Source: an uncultured Alphaproteobacteria bacterium (GTDB lineage Bacteria; Pseudomonadota; Alphaproteobacteria; CALKHQ01). Taken from it: a stretch of 17,233 nt of DNA. The translations under genes were made by a program, and so were the position numbers. The notes below the pieces were generated by a model that was not told where the DNA came from, ran no database searches, and was given only the letters and a program-made list of their open reading frames with translations. Below, piece by piece: positions 7,413 through 13,507 of this stretch (the first letter of the stretch is position 1; the number at the start of each line of letters is the position of its first letter). The stretch covers positions 1 to 17,233 of the forward strand of contig CALKHQ010000161.1 of the NCBI GenBank assembly GCA_937988735.1. The letters are read 5' to 3'.

Positions 7413-7437
7413 TTTTTCCGGCACCAGACCGGAGAAT
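7413..7437. promoter_or_regulatory. Inverted repeat IR2, second candidate operator upstream of the -35
   Basis: TTTTTCCGG (7413-7421) and CCGGAGAAT (7429-7437) are inverted around a seven-base spacer with two mismatches. The half-site words (TTTTTCC and GGAGAA) and the position of the internal mismatch are the same as in IR1, but the T-rich ends sit two bases further from the centre on each side. Centres are 58 bases apart. IR2 ends six bases upstream of the candidate -35. Confidence 0.4.
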
Positions 7438-7475
7438 CCGCCCGGCGCGCCCCGTGTCGTGGGGTGCTGCCGCGC

Positions 7476-7504
7476 TTGATAAAATAAGTTTCCCGCAGTA
7501 AATG
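7476..7504 (+). promoter_or_regulatory. Weak candidate promoter of the ROK regulator operon
   Basis: TTGATA (7476-7481, 5 of 6 to consensus) is followed after 17 bases by TAAATG (7499-7504, 3 of 6). The stretch is the most AT-rich on this side of the control region. The -10 is poor and overlaps a hairpin, so confidence is low. Confidence 0.3.
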
Positions 7505-7520
7505 CGGGCGGTCGCCCGCA
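7492..7520 (+). promoter_or_regulatory. Two mutually exclusive hairpins in the ROK gene leader
   Basis: CCCGCA (7492-7497) pairs perfectly with TGCGGG (7503-7508) around a five-base loop. The same central segment TGCGGGC (7503-7509) also pairs perfectly with GCCCGCA (7514-7520) around a four-base loop. Only one of the two stems can form at a time. In DNA the same words form two overlapping dyads that a protein could bind. No T-run follows, so this is not a standard terminator. Confidence 0.45.
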
Positions 7521-7626
7521 GCCGGGTGCGGAGCCGATGCAGCGCGGAACGGACGCCGGCGGGCAGCGCGGCGCCGGTTGCGCCCCCCGTCTCCGCCCGG
7601 ATCACGGGCCGCCAGGGCAGGAGCCG

Positions 7627-8835
7627 ATGAAGACCGCCGACCCCGAGCTGATGCGGGCGATCAACCGCTTTCACGTAATGGACACCATCCGCCAGCGCGG
7701 GCCGATCTCGCGGGTGGAGATCGCGCAGGCGATCGAGCTGTCGCCGACCACCATCTCGGCGATCACGGCCGCGCTGCTGGAAGACCGGCTGATCATCCCG
7801 CGGGCGGTGGTGCCGGTGCGCGAGTCCGCCCGCGGCCGGCCGCGGGTGATGCTGGAGCTGAACCCCGACGCCGCCCATGTCGTCGGCGTGAAGCTGTCGC
7901 CGCGACAGATCAGCGTCGCCACCACCAACTTCCGCGCCGACGTGCTGAAGAGCCTGACGCTCCCGGTGCGGACCAACCGGCAGACGGCGGAGGTGATCGC
8001 CGACATCGTCGAGGACGGCGTCCGCCATTGCGTCGCCGACGCCGGCCTCGCCTTCGACAGGATCGCCGGCGTCTGCGTCGGCCTGCCGGGCGTGGTCGAG
8101 CACGCCACCGGCATCTGCCGGCGCAGCCCGATCTTCCGCCAGCCCGACGTTCCGTTCGCCGCCGCCCTCGCCGGGCGGCTGGGCGTGGAGGTCTCGCTGG
8201 AGAGCGACGTCAATCTTGCGACACTCGCCGAGCACTGGTTCGGCCACGGCCGCGGCCTCTCCGACTTCGCGGTGATCGCCGCCGAACACGGCGTCGGACT
8301 CGGCATCCTCAGCAAGGGCGAGCTGATGCGCGGGGCGCAGGGGCTCAGCGCCGACCTGGGCGACCTGATGGTCCGGGCCGGCGACGGCGCCTGGGGCCGC
8401 CTCGCCGACCTTGCCGGCGAGGACGCCATCGCCGCCGCAGCCGGCACGGACGGATTCGACGCCGCGGTCGCCGCCGGCCAGGCCGGGGACGCCGCCGCCG
8501 TCGCCGCCTTCGCCCGCGCGGGTGCTGCGCTGGGCCATGCGGTGGCCACCGTGATCACGCTGCTTGCCCCCGGCCGGCTGATCATCGCCGGCGACGGACT
8601 GCGCGCCGGGCCGCTGCTGATGCAGCCGCTGATGGAGACGGCCGAACGGCTCGTGGCGCCGCCGGTGCGGCAGGCGGTCACCATCATCGAACACCACTGG
8701 TCCGACGACATGTGGGCGCGCGGGGCGGCGGCGCTGACGCTCCGCCAGCTCTACAGCGCGCCGTGGAGCACCAGCGGCCCGGCGGTCAGCACCGCCGGAG
8801 GACAGGCCGGAAGGGAACTGGAGGACGCGCAATGA
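7627..8835 (+). CDS. ROK-family transcriptional regulator
   Basis: The 402-residue protein has an N-terminal winged helix-turn-helix (about 12-55: INRFHVMDTIRQRGPISRVEIAQAIELSPTTIS in outline) joined to a ROK sugar-kinase-like domain (about 82-385). This is the NagC/Mlc/XylR layout. It should be a cytosolic repressor released by a sugar. The kinase-like part is degenerate: the usual Asn-Asp pair reads S193-D194 (ESDVN), the sugar-contact ExGH reads D243-L-G-D246, and the Cys cluster of the ROK zinc motif is absent. Start: ATG 7627 is chosen because homology begins there and AGGG at 7614-7617 and CAGGAG at 7618-7623 precede it. An in-frame ATG at 7537 would add 30 low-complexity residues. Its stop overlaps the dehydrogenase start (ATGA, 8832-8835). 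It likely controls the divergent transporter and its own operon. Confidence 0.9.
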   Translation: MKTADPELMRAINRFHVMDTIRQRGPISRVEIAQAIELSPTTISAITAALLEDRLIIPRAVVPVRESARGRPRVMLELNPDAAHVVGVKLSPRQISVATTNFRADVLKSLTLPVRTNRQTAEVIADIVEDGVRHCVADAGLAFDRIAGVCVGLPGVVEHATGICRRSPIFRQPDVPFAAALAGRLGVEVSLESDVNLATLAEHWFGHGRGLSDFAVIAAEHGVGLGILSKGELMRGAQGLSADLGDLMVRAGDGAWGRLADLAGEDAIAAAAGTDGFDAAVAAGQAGDAAAVAAFARAGAALGHAVATVITLLAPGRLIIAGDGLRAGPLLMQPLMETAERLVAPPVRQAVTIIEHHWSDDMWARGAAALTLRQLYSAPWSTSGPAVSTAGGQAGRELEDAQ

Positions 8836-9938
8836 CCAGCGAGCGGGTCGGGATCGGCATCATCGGCTGCGGCACGATCAGCGGCGCCTATCTCAAGGCA
8901 GCGCGCCGGTTTCCGATCCTCGACGTGCGCGGCGTCGCCGACGTCAACATGGACGCCGCGCGGGCCCGGGGCGCAGAGTTCGGCCATCCGGCGGTCACCG
9001 TGGACGCGCTGCTCGCCGACCCGACGGTCGAGATCGTCGTCAATCTCACCGTGCCCCAGGCCCACTTCCCGGTGGCGATGCAGGCGCTCGACGCCGGCAA
9101 GCACGTGCACAACGAAAAGCCGCTGTGCGTCACGCTGGAGGACGGGCGGAAGCTGGCGGCGCATGCGAAGGCGAAGGGCCTCCGGCTCGGCTGCGCGCCC
9201 GACACCTTCCTCGGCGGAGCGCACCAGACCGCGCGCAAGCTCCTCGACGCCGGCGCAATCGGGACGCCCGTCGGCGGCACCGCCTTCTTCATGTGCCCCG
9301 GCCATGAATACTGGCACCCCAGCCCCGCCTTCTACTACGCCGCCGGCGGCGGACCGATGCTGGACATGGGCCCCTATTACATCACCGACCTCGTCAACCT
9401 GCTGGGCCCTGTGGCGCAGGTCTCCGGCCAGGCGAGCCGGCTGCGCACCACCCGCCCGATCCGCAGCCAGCCGCTGGCCGGCCAGCAGATGACCGTGGAG
9501 GTGCCGACCCACGTCGCCGGGCTGATGACCTTCCGCAACCGCGCCATCGTCACCATCACGATGAGCTTCGACGTGCCGAAGCACCGTCACCTGCCGCTGG
9601 AGATCTATGGCACCGACGCAACCCTGATCGTGCCCGATCCGAACCATTTCGGCGGCCAGCTCGAGCTGGCGAAGCCGCGGGCGGAGTGGGAGACGGTGGC
9701 GACAGAGCACGGTTATGCCGACGACAACTACCGCATCATCGGCGTCGCCGACATGGCGCATGCGATCCGCGGCAACCGCTCGCACCGGGCCAGCGGCGAT
9801 CTCGCCCTGCATGTGCTGGAGGTCATGACGGCGATCGAGCGCTCCGCAGCGATGGGGGGCCAGCCCATCGCGATCGAGAGCGCGCCGGAGCGCCCGGCGA
9901 TGCTGCCGGTGGGACTCGCCGACGGGCTGCTGGACTAG
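8832..9938 (+). CDS. Gfo/Idh/MocA-family dehydrogenase (copy 1)
   Basis: The 368-residue NAD(P)-dependent oxidoreductase has a nucleotide-binding GCGTISG at 12-18 and the family E95-K96-P97 motif containing the catalytic lysine. A C-terminal alpha/beta domain carries GGGPMLDMGPYY (172-183). At the position of the usual catalytic His (D-x-G-x-H) there is Tyr182. GLRLGCAPDTFLGGAHQ (116-132) is a long block shared with the second copy at 12366-13505. The family oxidises or reduces sugars, inositols and glycosides, often at C3, so a keto-sugar product is plausible (inference). It is translationally coupled to the ROK gene by a four-base overlap and followed by a ThuA-like gene. This resembles the dehydrogenase/ThuA pairing of rhizobial thuAB trehalose loci. 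Substrate unknown. Confidence 0.93.
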   Translation: MTSERVGIGIIGCGTISGAYLKAARRFPILDVRGVADVNMDAARARGAEFGHPAVTVDALLADPTVEIVVNLTVPQAHFPVAMQALDAGKHVHNEKPLCVTLEDGRKLAAHAKAKGLRLGCAPDTFLGGAHQTARKLLDAGAIGTPVGGTAFFMCPGHEYWHPSPAFYYAAGGGPMLDMGPYYITDLVNLLGPVAQVSGQASRLRTTRPIRSQPLAGQQMTVEVPTHVAGLMTFRNRAIVTITMSFDVPKHRHLPLEIYGTDATLIVPDPNHFGGQLELAKPRAEWETVATEHGYADDNYRIIGVADMAHAIRGNRSHRASGDLALHVLEVMTAIERSAAMGGQPIAIESAPERPAMLPVGLADGLLD

Positions 9939-9970
9939 CGCCGCCACGCGGCAGACAGGAATGGGCGACA

Positions 9971-9977
9971 GGGAGGA
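9971..9977 (+). promoter_or_regulatory. Shine-Dalgarno site deciding the ThuA-like start
   Basis: GGGAGGA lies seven bases before ATG 9985. The in-frame ATG at 9961 lies upstream of this site and has no such sequence, so 9985 is preferred. Confidence 0.7.
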
Positions 9978-9984
9978 ACATCGG

Positions 9985-10641
9985 ATGCGCGAAGCGCTGA
10001 TCGTCTGGGGCGGCTGGTCCGGTCACGAGCCGGAGCAGGGGGCCGCCATCGTGCGCGGGATGCTGGAGGAGGAAGGCTTCCGGGTTTATGTCGAGAACAC
10101 GACCGAGGCCTTCGCCGACCCCGCGATCCGGGACATGCACCTGATCGTGCCGATCATCACCATGAGCAAGATCGAGAAGGAGGAGCTGGACAATCTCTGC
10201 GCCGCCGTGCGCGGCGGGGTCGGGCTCGTCGGCTATCACGGCGGCATGTCGGACGCGTTTCGCGAGGCGGTGGACTACCAGTTCATGGTCGGCGGCCAGT
10301 GGGTGGCGCACCCCGGCGGCATCATCGATTTCCGCGTCACCATCACCGACCGCAACGACCCGATCACCGCCGGCCTCGACGACTTCGACTACCGGTCGGA
10401 GCAGTACTACATGCACGTCGATCCCGGCATCCAGGTGCTGGCCACCACCACCTTCTCCGGCGCGCACGCGCCCTGGATCGAGGGCGTGGTGATGCCGGTG
10501 GTGTGGAAGCACCGCTACGGCGCGGGGCGGGTGTTCCACTGCACCCTCGGCCACGTCGCCAGCGAGTTCCAGGTGCCCGAGATGCGCACCATCGTCCGCC
10601 GCGGGCTGCTGTGGGCGGCGCGGGACGCGCAAGGCGCCTGA
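9985..10641 (+). CDS. ThuA-like (trehalose utilisation) domain protein
   Basis: From ATG 9985 the protein is 218 residues and is a single ThuA domain of glutamine-amidotransferase-like fold. It starts EALIVWGGWSGHEPEQ. Family landmarks are G83-Y-H-G-G-M (GYHGGMSDAFR, 83-93), GGQWVAHPGG (103-112), the late His-containing WKHRYGAGRVFHCTLGH (174-190) and a C terminus RRGLLWAA. ThuA proteins act with Gfo/Idh dehydrogenases (ThuB) in disaccharide use through 3-keto derivatives in rhizobia. Their chemistry is less well defined than that of ThuB. There is no signal peptide, so it is cytosolic. It lies 46 bases after the dehydrogenase gene and 19 before the SnoaL-like gene, in one probable operon. 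Confidence 0.9.
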   Translation: MREALIVWGGWSGHEPEQGAAIVRGMLEEEGFRVYVENTTEAFADPAIRDMHLIVPIITMSKIEKEELDNLCAAVRGGVGLVGYHGGMSDAFREAVDYQFMVGGQWVAHPGGIIDFRVTITDRNDPITAGLDDFDYRSEQYYMHVDPGIQVLATTTFSGAHAPWIEGVVMPVVWKHRYGAGRVFHCTLGHVASEFQVPEMRTIVRRGLLWAARDAQGA

Positions 10642-10660
10642 AGGAGAGCAGACCCGGTCC

Positions 10661-11047
10661 ATGAGCCGAGACCAGCTCGAAGCGCTCTACCGCGACTACA
10701 TCGCCTGCCTGAACCGTCAGGACTGGGCGCAGCTCGGCCGGTTCGTGCACGACGGGGTGACCCACAACGGCCGGCCGTTCGGGCTCGCCGGCTACCGCGC
10801 GATGCTGGAGCGGGACTTCCGCGAGATCCCGGACCTGCACTTCACCATCGAGCTGCTGGTTGCGGATCCCCCCCGGCTCGCCGCCCGGCTCGCCTTCGAC
10901 TGCCGACCTGCGGGGCAGTTCCTCGGCCTTCCGGTCAACGGCCGGCGCGTGACCTTCTGCGAGAACGTGTTCTACGGATTCGACGACGGGAAGATCCGCA
11001 CCGTCTGGTCGGTGATCGACAAGACCGCAATCGAGGCGCAGCTCTAG
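10661..11047 (+). CDS. SnoaL-like (NTF2 fold) small protein, possible cyclase/isomerase or hydratase-like enzyme
   Basis: The 128-residue protein fits the SnoaL/ester-cyclase group of NTF2-like proteins: an N-terminal helix (DQLEALYRDYIACLNRQDW), a pocket segment HNGRPFGLAGYRAMLERDFREIPDLHF, a strand rich in Arg (RLAARLAFDC), the typical FLGLPVNGRRVTFCENVFYGF, and DGKIRTVWSVIDK. Family members are pocket enzymes that catalyse aldol, isomerisation or hydration-type steps without a cofactor, and many have no known reaction. AAGGAGA at 10641-10647 precedes the ATG by 13 bases. As last gene of the ROK-dehydrogenase-ThuA operon, it probably acts on a product of those enzymes (inference). Confidence 0.82.
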   Translation: MSRDQLEALYRDYIACLNRQDWAQLGRFVHDGVTHNGRPFGLAGYRAMLERDFREIPDLHFTIELLVADPPRLAARLAFDCRPAGQFLGLPVNGRRVTFCENVFYGFDDGKIRTVWSVIDKTAIEAQL

Positions 11048-11067
11048 AGGCGCAAGGCCGCTCGCGG

Positions 11068-11096
11068 CTGGCATGCGCGCGGCTCTGTGCTAGGAT
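11068..11096 (+). promoter_or_regulatory. Candidate promoter of the envelope gene pair
   Basis: CTGGCA (11068-11073, 4 of 6 to consensus -35) and TAGGAT (11091-11096, 4 of 6 to -10) are separated by an ideal 17 bases. Transcription would start near 11103, about 40 bases before the first candidate start codon. The preceding gene ends at 11047, so this separates the envelope pair from the sugar operon. Confidence 0.45.
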
Positions 11097-11138
11097 CGCC
11101 CGCGTCGTCCGCCCCTCGGGCACGCCTGCAGACAGAGC

Positions 11139-11945
11139 ATGAGGCCGGCCATGCAACCGACCCCCGCCCCCGCTCGAGCGCGACCCCTCCTCGCTGCGCT
11201 CGCCCTTTCCTGCCTCGCCACCGCTGCCGTCGCCGACGGGCTCGACAGTGCCGGCGGAGAGGCTGCGGCGGCGCGCTATGCCGAGGTCCTCGACGCGGCA
11301 GGCGGCGGATTCCAGCGCCCGGTCGGCGCGGCGGTGGTCGTGTTCGACCCCGCAGAGACCGAAGCCCTGGTCGCCGCCGGCTGGCAGCCCTCGGCCGATA
11401 CCCGCGGTTTCCGCGACCTCGGCGAACGCGTGACCACCTTCGTCGCCATTGCCGAGGCGCTGGGGATGGACCCCGCAATCGGCGCCCTGCAGGCGAACTG
11501 GGGCACGCCGCAGGAGAACGGCATCGCCGAGCTGGCCGAGAACGCCAATGCCGCCCGCTACGCCCGCGACGTCGCCCGCTACGACATCGCCGAGCTGGAG
11601 CGGCACCGCGCCGACGCGCTGGCCGTGCTGGAAGAGATGCAGGCGCGCGCCACCGCGGGCGATCCCGCGGAGACCGCGGACACGGTCGCGGCGCTGGAAG
11701 CGGAGATCGCCAGCGTCGATGCGCGTCTGGCCGAGCTGCGGGCGCAGGAAGAGGTGCTGACCGGCGAGCTCGCCGCACTGGAGAACGAGCTGGCTGCGGC
11801 GATGGGCAAGGCGGACGAAACGATGCCCGTGGGCTGGGCGACGGCCGACCTGGACGTCAACGGCGACGGCACGGTCGACCGCGCCGACCTCGAGGCAGCG
11901 CTGGATGGCGCCAAGCCGGCGGAGGGAGGCGCCGTTGTGCAGTGA
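11139..11945 (+). CDS. Exported coiled-coil protein with one C-terminal EF-hand
   Basis: The 268-residue protein has a signal peptide (basic tail, then LLAALALSCLATAAVA, probable cleavage after A32). Residues about 45-125 form a small unrecognised domain (FQRPVGAAVVVFDPAETEAL onward). A strongly heptad-like Ala/Glu/Leu coiled coil runs from about 148 to 222. A single canonical EF-hand loop follows at 239-250: D239, N241, D243, G244, T245, V246, D247 and D250. The last ligand is Asp rather than Glu, as in dockerin-type loops. It is probably periplasmic and calcium-binding; function unknown. ATG 11139 is used. ATG 11151 has GAGG at 11141-11144 with good spacing and may be the true start (264 residues). 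The end overlaps the next gene by 11 bases if that gene starts at TTG 11935. Confidence 0.8.
   Translation: MRPAMQPTPAPARARPLLAALALSCLATAAVADGLDSAGGEAAAARYAEVLDAAGGGFQRPVGAAVVVFDPAETEALVAAGWQPSADTRGFRDLGERVTTFVAIAEALGMDPAIGALQANWGTPQENGIAELAENANAARYARDVARYDIAELERHRADALAVLEEMQARATAGDPAETADTVAALEAEIASVDARLAELRAQEEVLTGELAALENELAAAMGKADETMPVGWATADLDVNGDGTVDRADLEAALDGAKPAEGGAVVQ
11921..11929 (+). promoter_or_regulatory. Shine-Dalgarno site supporting a TTG start at 11935
   Basis: GGAGGGAGG lies five bases before TTG 11935. The upstream ATG at 11905 has no comparable site, which favours the TTG. Confidence 0.6.
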
Positions 11946-12336
11946 GCCGGGTGCACACACGCCCCGGCCATCCGCTCCGCCCCACGCGGCCGCAGTCCTG
12001 ATCCTCGCCGCGCTTGCCGCCGGTTGCCGGACTTCGGCGGCCCCGGACATCCCCTACGACCTCTACGAGCTGATGAGCGACTCCGACGTGGCGCTTGCCG
12101 TGGAGACGATGCAGCTCGGGCTGGAGACCGGCTCCGACGGCGCCGTCGCACGCTGGAGCAACCCGGAGACCGGCAACAGCGGCGCGATCAAGCCGGTCCG
12201 CACCTACCAGACGGCCGGCGGCTACTTCTGCCGCGACTTCGAGGAGCTGCTCAACGTCGAGGGCATCGTCCGGATCTACGAGGACAACCACGCCTGCCGC
12301 GCCGACGACGGGGTCTGGCGCTTCATCGACGACTGA
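11935..12336 (+). CDS. Lipoprotein-like 17-kDa surface antigen (RT0821/Lpp0805) family protein
   Basis: From TTG 11935 the protein is 133 residues. A hydrophobic stretch ends in LAALAAGC, a loose lipobox (Ala where Leu/Val is usual at -3) with the lipid Cys at residue 31. The mature part has the family core: W-S-N-P-E-T-G-N-S-G, then KPVRTYQ, YFCRDF, HACRADDGVWRF. The two cysteines of that core (about 99 and 121) are a conserved pair that may form a disulfide. Family members are outer-membrane-associated proteins of alpha- and gammaproteobacteria with no agreed function. An ATG at 11905 gives ten more charged residues and a worse signal peptide. It is co-transcribed and probably coupled with the EF-hand gene, suggesting joint action in the envelope (inference). 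Confidence 0.8.
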   Translation: MCSEPGAHTPRPSAPPHAAAVLILAALAAGCRTSAAPDIPYDLYELMSDSDVALAVETMQLGLETGSDGAVARWSNPETGNSGAIKPVRTYQTAGGYFCRDFEELLNVEGIVRIYEDNHACRADDGVWRFIDD

Positions 12337-12337
12337 A

Positions 12338-12361
12338 CGGCGGAAGCGAGGGCTCCCGCCG
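12338..12361. terminator. Hairpin between convergent stops, probable bidirectional terminator
   Basis: CGGCGG-A-AGC pairs with GCT-C-CCGCCG around the loop GAGG: nine base pairs with one A/C mismatch and a four-base loop. It fills the 29-base gap between two convergent genes (stops at 12336 and 12366). There is no T-run, so it may act as a pause or mRNA 3' end rather than a classic intrinsic terminator. Confidence 0.55.
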
Positions 12362-12365
12362 GACC

Positions 12366-13505
12366 TCAGGGCCGCAGCAGCGCCTTCGCCTCCTCCGCCG
12401 ACAGCGCTTCCGGCCGTTCGACCGCGGCGTCGATGGCGACGTAGCGCCGCTCGGCAGCCGCCGTGGCGATGGCTTCGGCGACCTGCAGCACGTGCAGTCC
12501 CAGGCGGCCGGACGCGCGGTGCGGCCGGTTCTCCCGGATCGCCGCCGCCATCTCGGCGAGGCCCAGGCCGCGGTCGTTGGCGAGCCGTGGCGTGTCCGCC
12601 GGCCAGTTCGGCGCCCCGAACGGCCGGGTCGCCGGGTCGATCTCCGTCCACTGGTCGCGGTTGCGGCCGACTTCCACCATACCGCCCATGAAGTTGGGAT
12701 CGGGTGGGCGCAGGCTCGCGGTGCGGCCGTAGAGTTCCATCGGCCGGTGGCCATGGGCCGGGATGTCCCAGCTCGCGCCGAACATGATGCGGGCGCCCGA
12801 CGCCATCTCCAGCAGGCTCATCGCCGTCGTCGGCACCTCCACCCGGATGCGCTGGCCCCGGTTCGGGCCGTCGGCGGTGCAGACCCGCTCGGCCGTGCCG
12901 ATCGCGTCCAGCGCCGCCACGCCCTTCACCGGCCCGAGCAGGTTGACCAGCGCGGCGATGTAGTAGGGGCCGACGTCCAGCACCGGCCCGCCGCCGCGCT
13001 GGAAGAAGAAGGCGGGGTTCGGGTGCCAGCCTTCCATGCCGGCGGAAAGGACGAAGCAGGTGCCGGCCACCACCGGGCCGACCTCGCCCCGGTCGATCAG
13101 CTCGCGGCAGATCTGGTGGGCGCCGCCGAGGAAGGTGTCGGGCGCGACACCGATCCGAAGCCCCCGTGCCTCCGCCTCGGCCACCAGCCGCTCGCCCTCG
13201 GCCACCGTGACCCCGAGCGGCTTCTCCGAATAGACGTGCTTGCCCGCGGCAAGGGCGGCCGCCGAGACCTCGGCATGGGCCAGCGGCACCGTCAGGTTGA
13301 GCACGATGTCGATCTCCGGGTCGGCAAGCAGCGCCTCGACGGGAAGGGCACGGATGCCGGCCTTCTCCGCCACCGCGCGCGCCGCCTCCGGCAGCAGGTC
13401 GGCGCAGGCGACGAGTTCGATGTCGCGAAAGCGGGGAATGTTGCGGATGTAGATGCCGGAGATGTTCCCGCATCCCACCATCCCGACGCGCATGCGGCTG
13501 CTCAT
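12366..13505 (-). CDS. Gfo/Idh/MocA-family dehydrogenase (copy 2)
   Basis: The 379-residue NAD(P)-dependent oxidoreductase has GCGNISG at 11-17, E94-K95-P96, and GGGPVLDVGPYY at 171-182, with Tyr181 in place of the usual catalytic His. It is a clear paralogue of the product of 8832-9938. Shared blocks include GCGxISGxY, LLADP, NLTVP-AH, AGKHV, EKPL-VT, GLRxGxAPDTFLGGAHQ, WHPxPAF, LVNLLGPV and HRASGxLxLHVL. A sugar or sugar-derivative oxidation or reduction is expected; the substrate is not readable. It starts two bases after the stop of the isomerase/epimerase gene, so the two are one operon. The upstream AGGGCGGG is the ribosome binding site. The C-terminal tail (RPEALSAEEAKALLRP) differs from copy 1. 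Confidence 0.93.
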   Translation of the reverse strand: MSSRMRVGMVGCGNISGIYIRNIPRFRDIELVACADLLPEAARAVAEKAGIRALPVEALLADPEIDIVLNLTVPLAHAEVSAAALAAGKHVYSEKPLGVTVAEGERLVAEAEARGLRIGVAPDTFLGGAHQICRELIDRGEVGPVVAGTCFVLSAGMEGWHPNPAFFFQRGGGPVLDVGPYYIAALVNLLGPVKGVAALDAIGTAERVCTADGPNRGQRIRVEVPTTAMSLLEMASGARIMFGASWDIPAHGHRPMELYGRTASLRPPDPNFMGGMVEVGRNRDQWTEIDPATRPFGAPNWPADTPRLANDRGLGLAEMAAAIRENRPHRASGRLGLHVLQVAEAIATAAAERRYVAIDAAVERPEALSAEEAKALLRP

Positions 13506-13507
13506 GG

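Larger units (their letters stand above)
7298..7626. other. Divergent control region between transporter 1 and the ROK regulator
   Basis: This is the only stretch over 300 bases without a gene. It is locally AT-richer than its surroundings (7351-7380 and 7476-7503). It holds a ribosome binding site for the binding-protein gene, a leftward promoter candidate with consensus TTGACA, two related inverted repeats flanking that promoter, a weaker rightward promoter candidate, and a pair of overlapping hairpins in the leader of the regulator gene. Such divergent regulator/transporter arrangements are typical for sugar operons controlled by ROK or LacI proteins. Confidence 0.7.

Noticed and set aside
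7578..8831. Upstream extension of the dehydrogenase frame through the ROK gene
   Set aside because: The extension is Arg/Gly-rich shadow sequence. The dehydrogenase Rossmann fold begins right after ATG 8832, which overlaps the ROK stop in the usual coupled manner.
11056..11069. Possible terminator hairpin after the SnoaL-like gene (GCCG-CTCG-CGGC)
   Set aside because: Only four pairs plus one wobble and no T-run, which is too weak to call.
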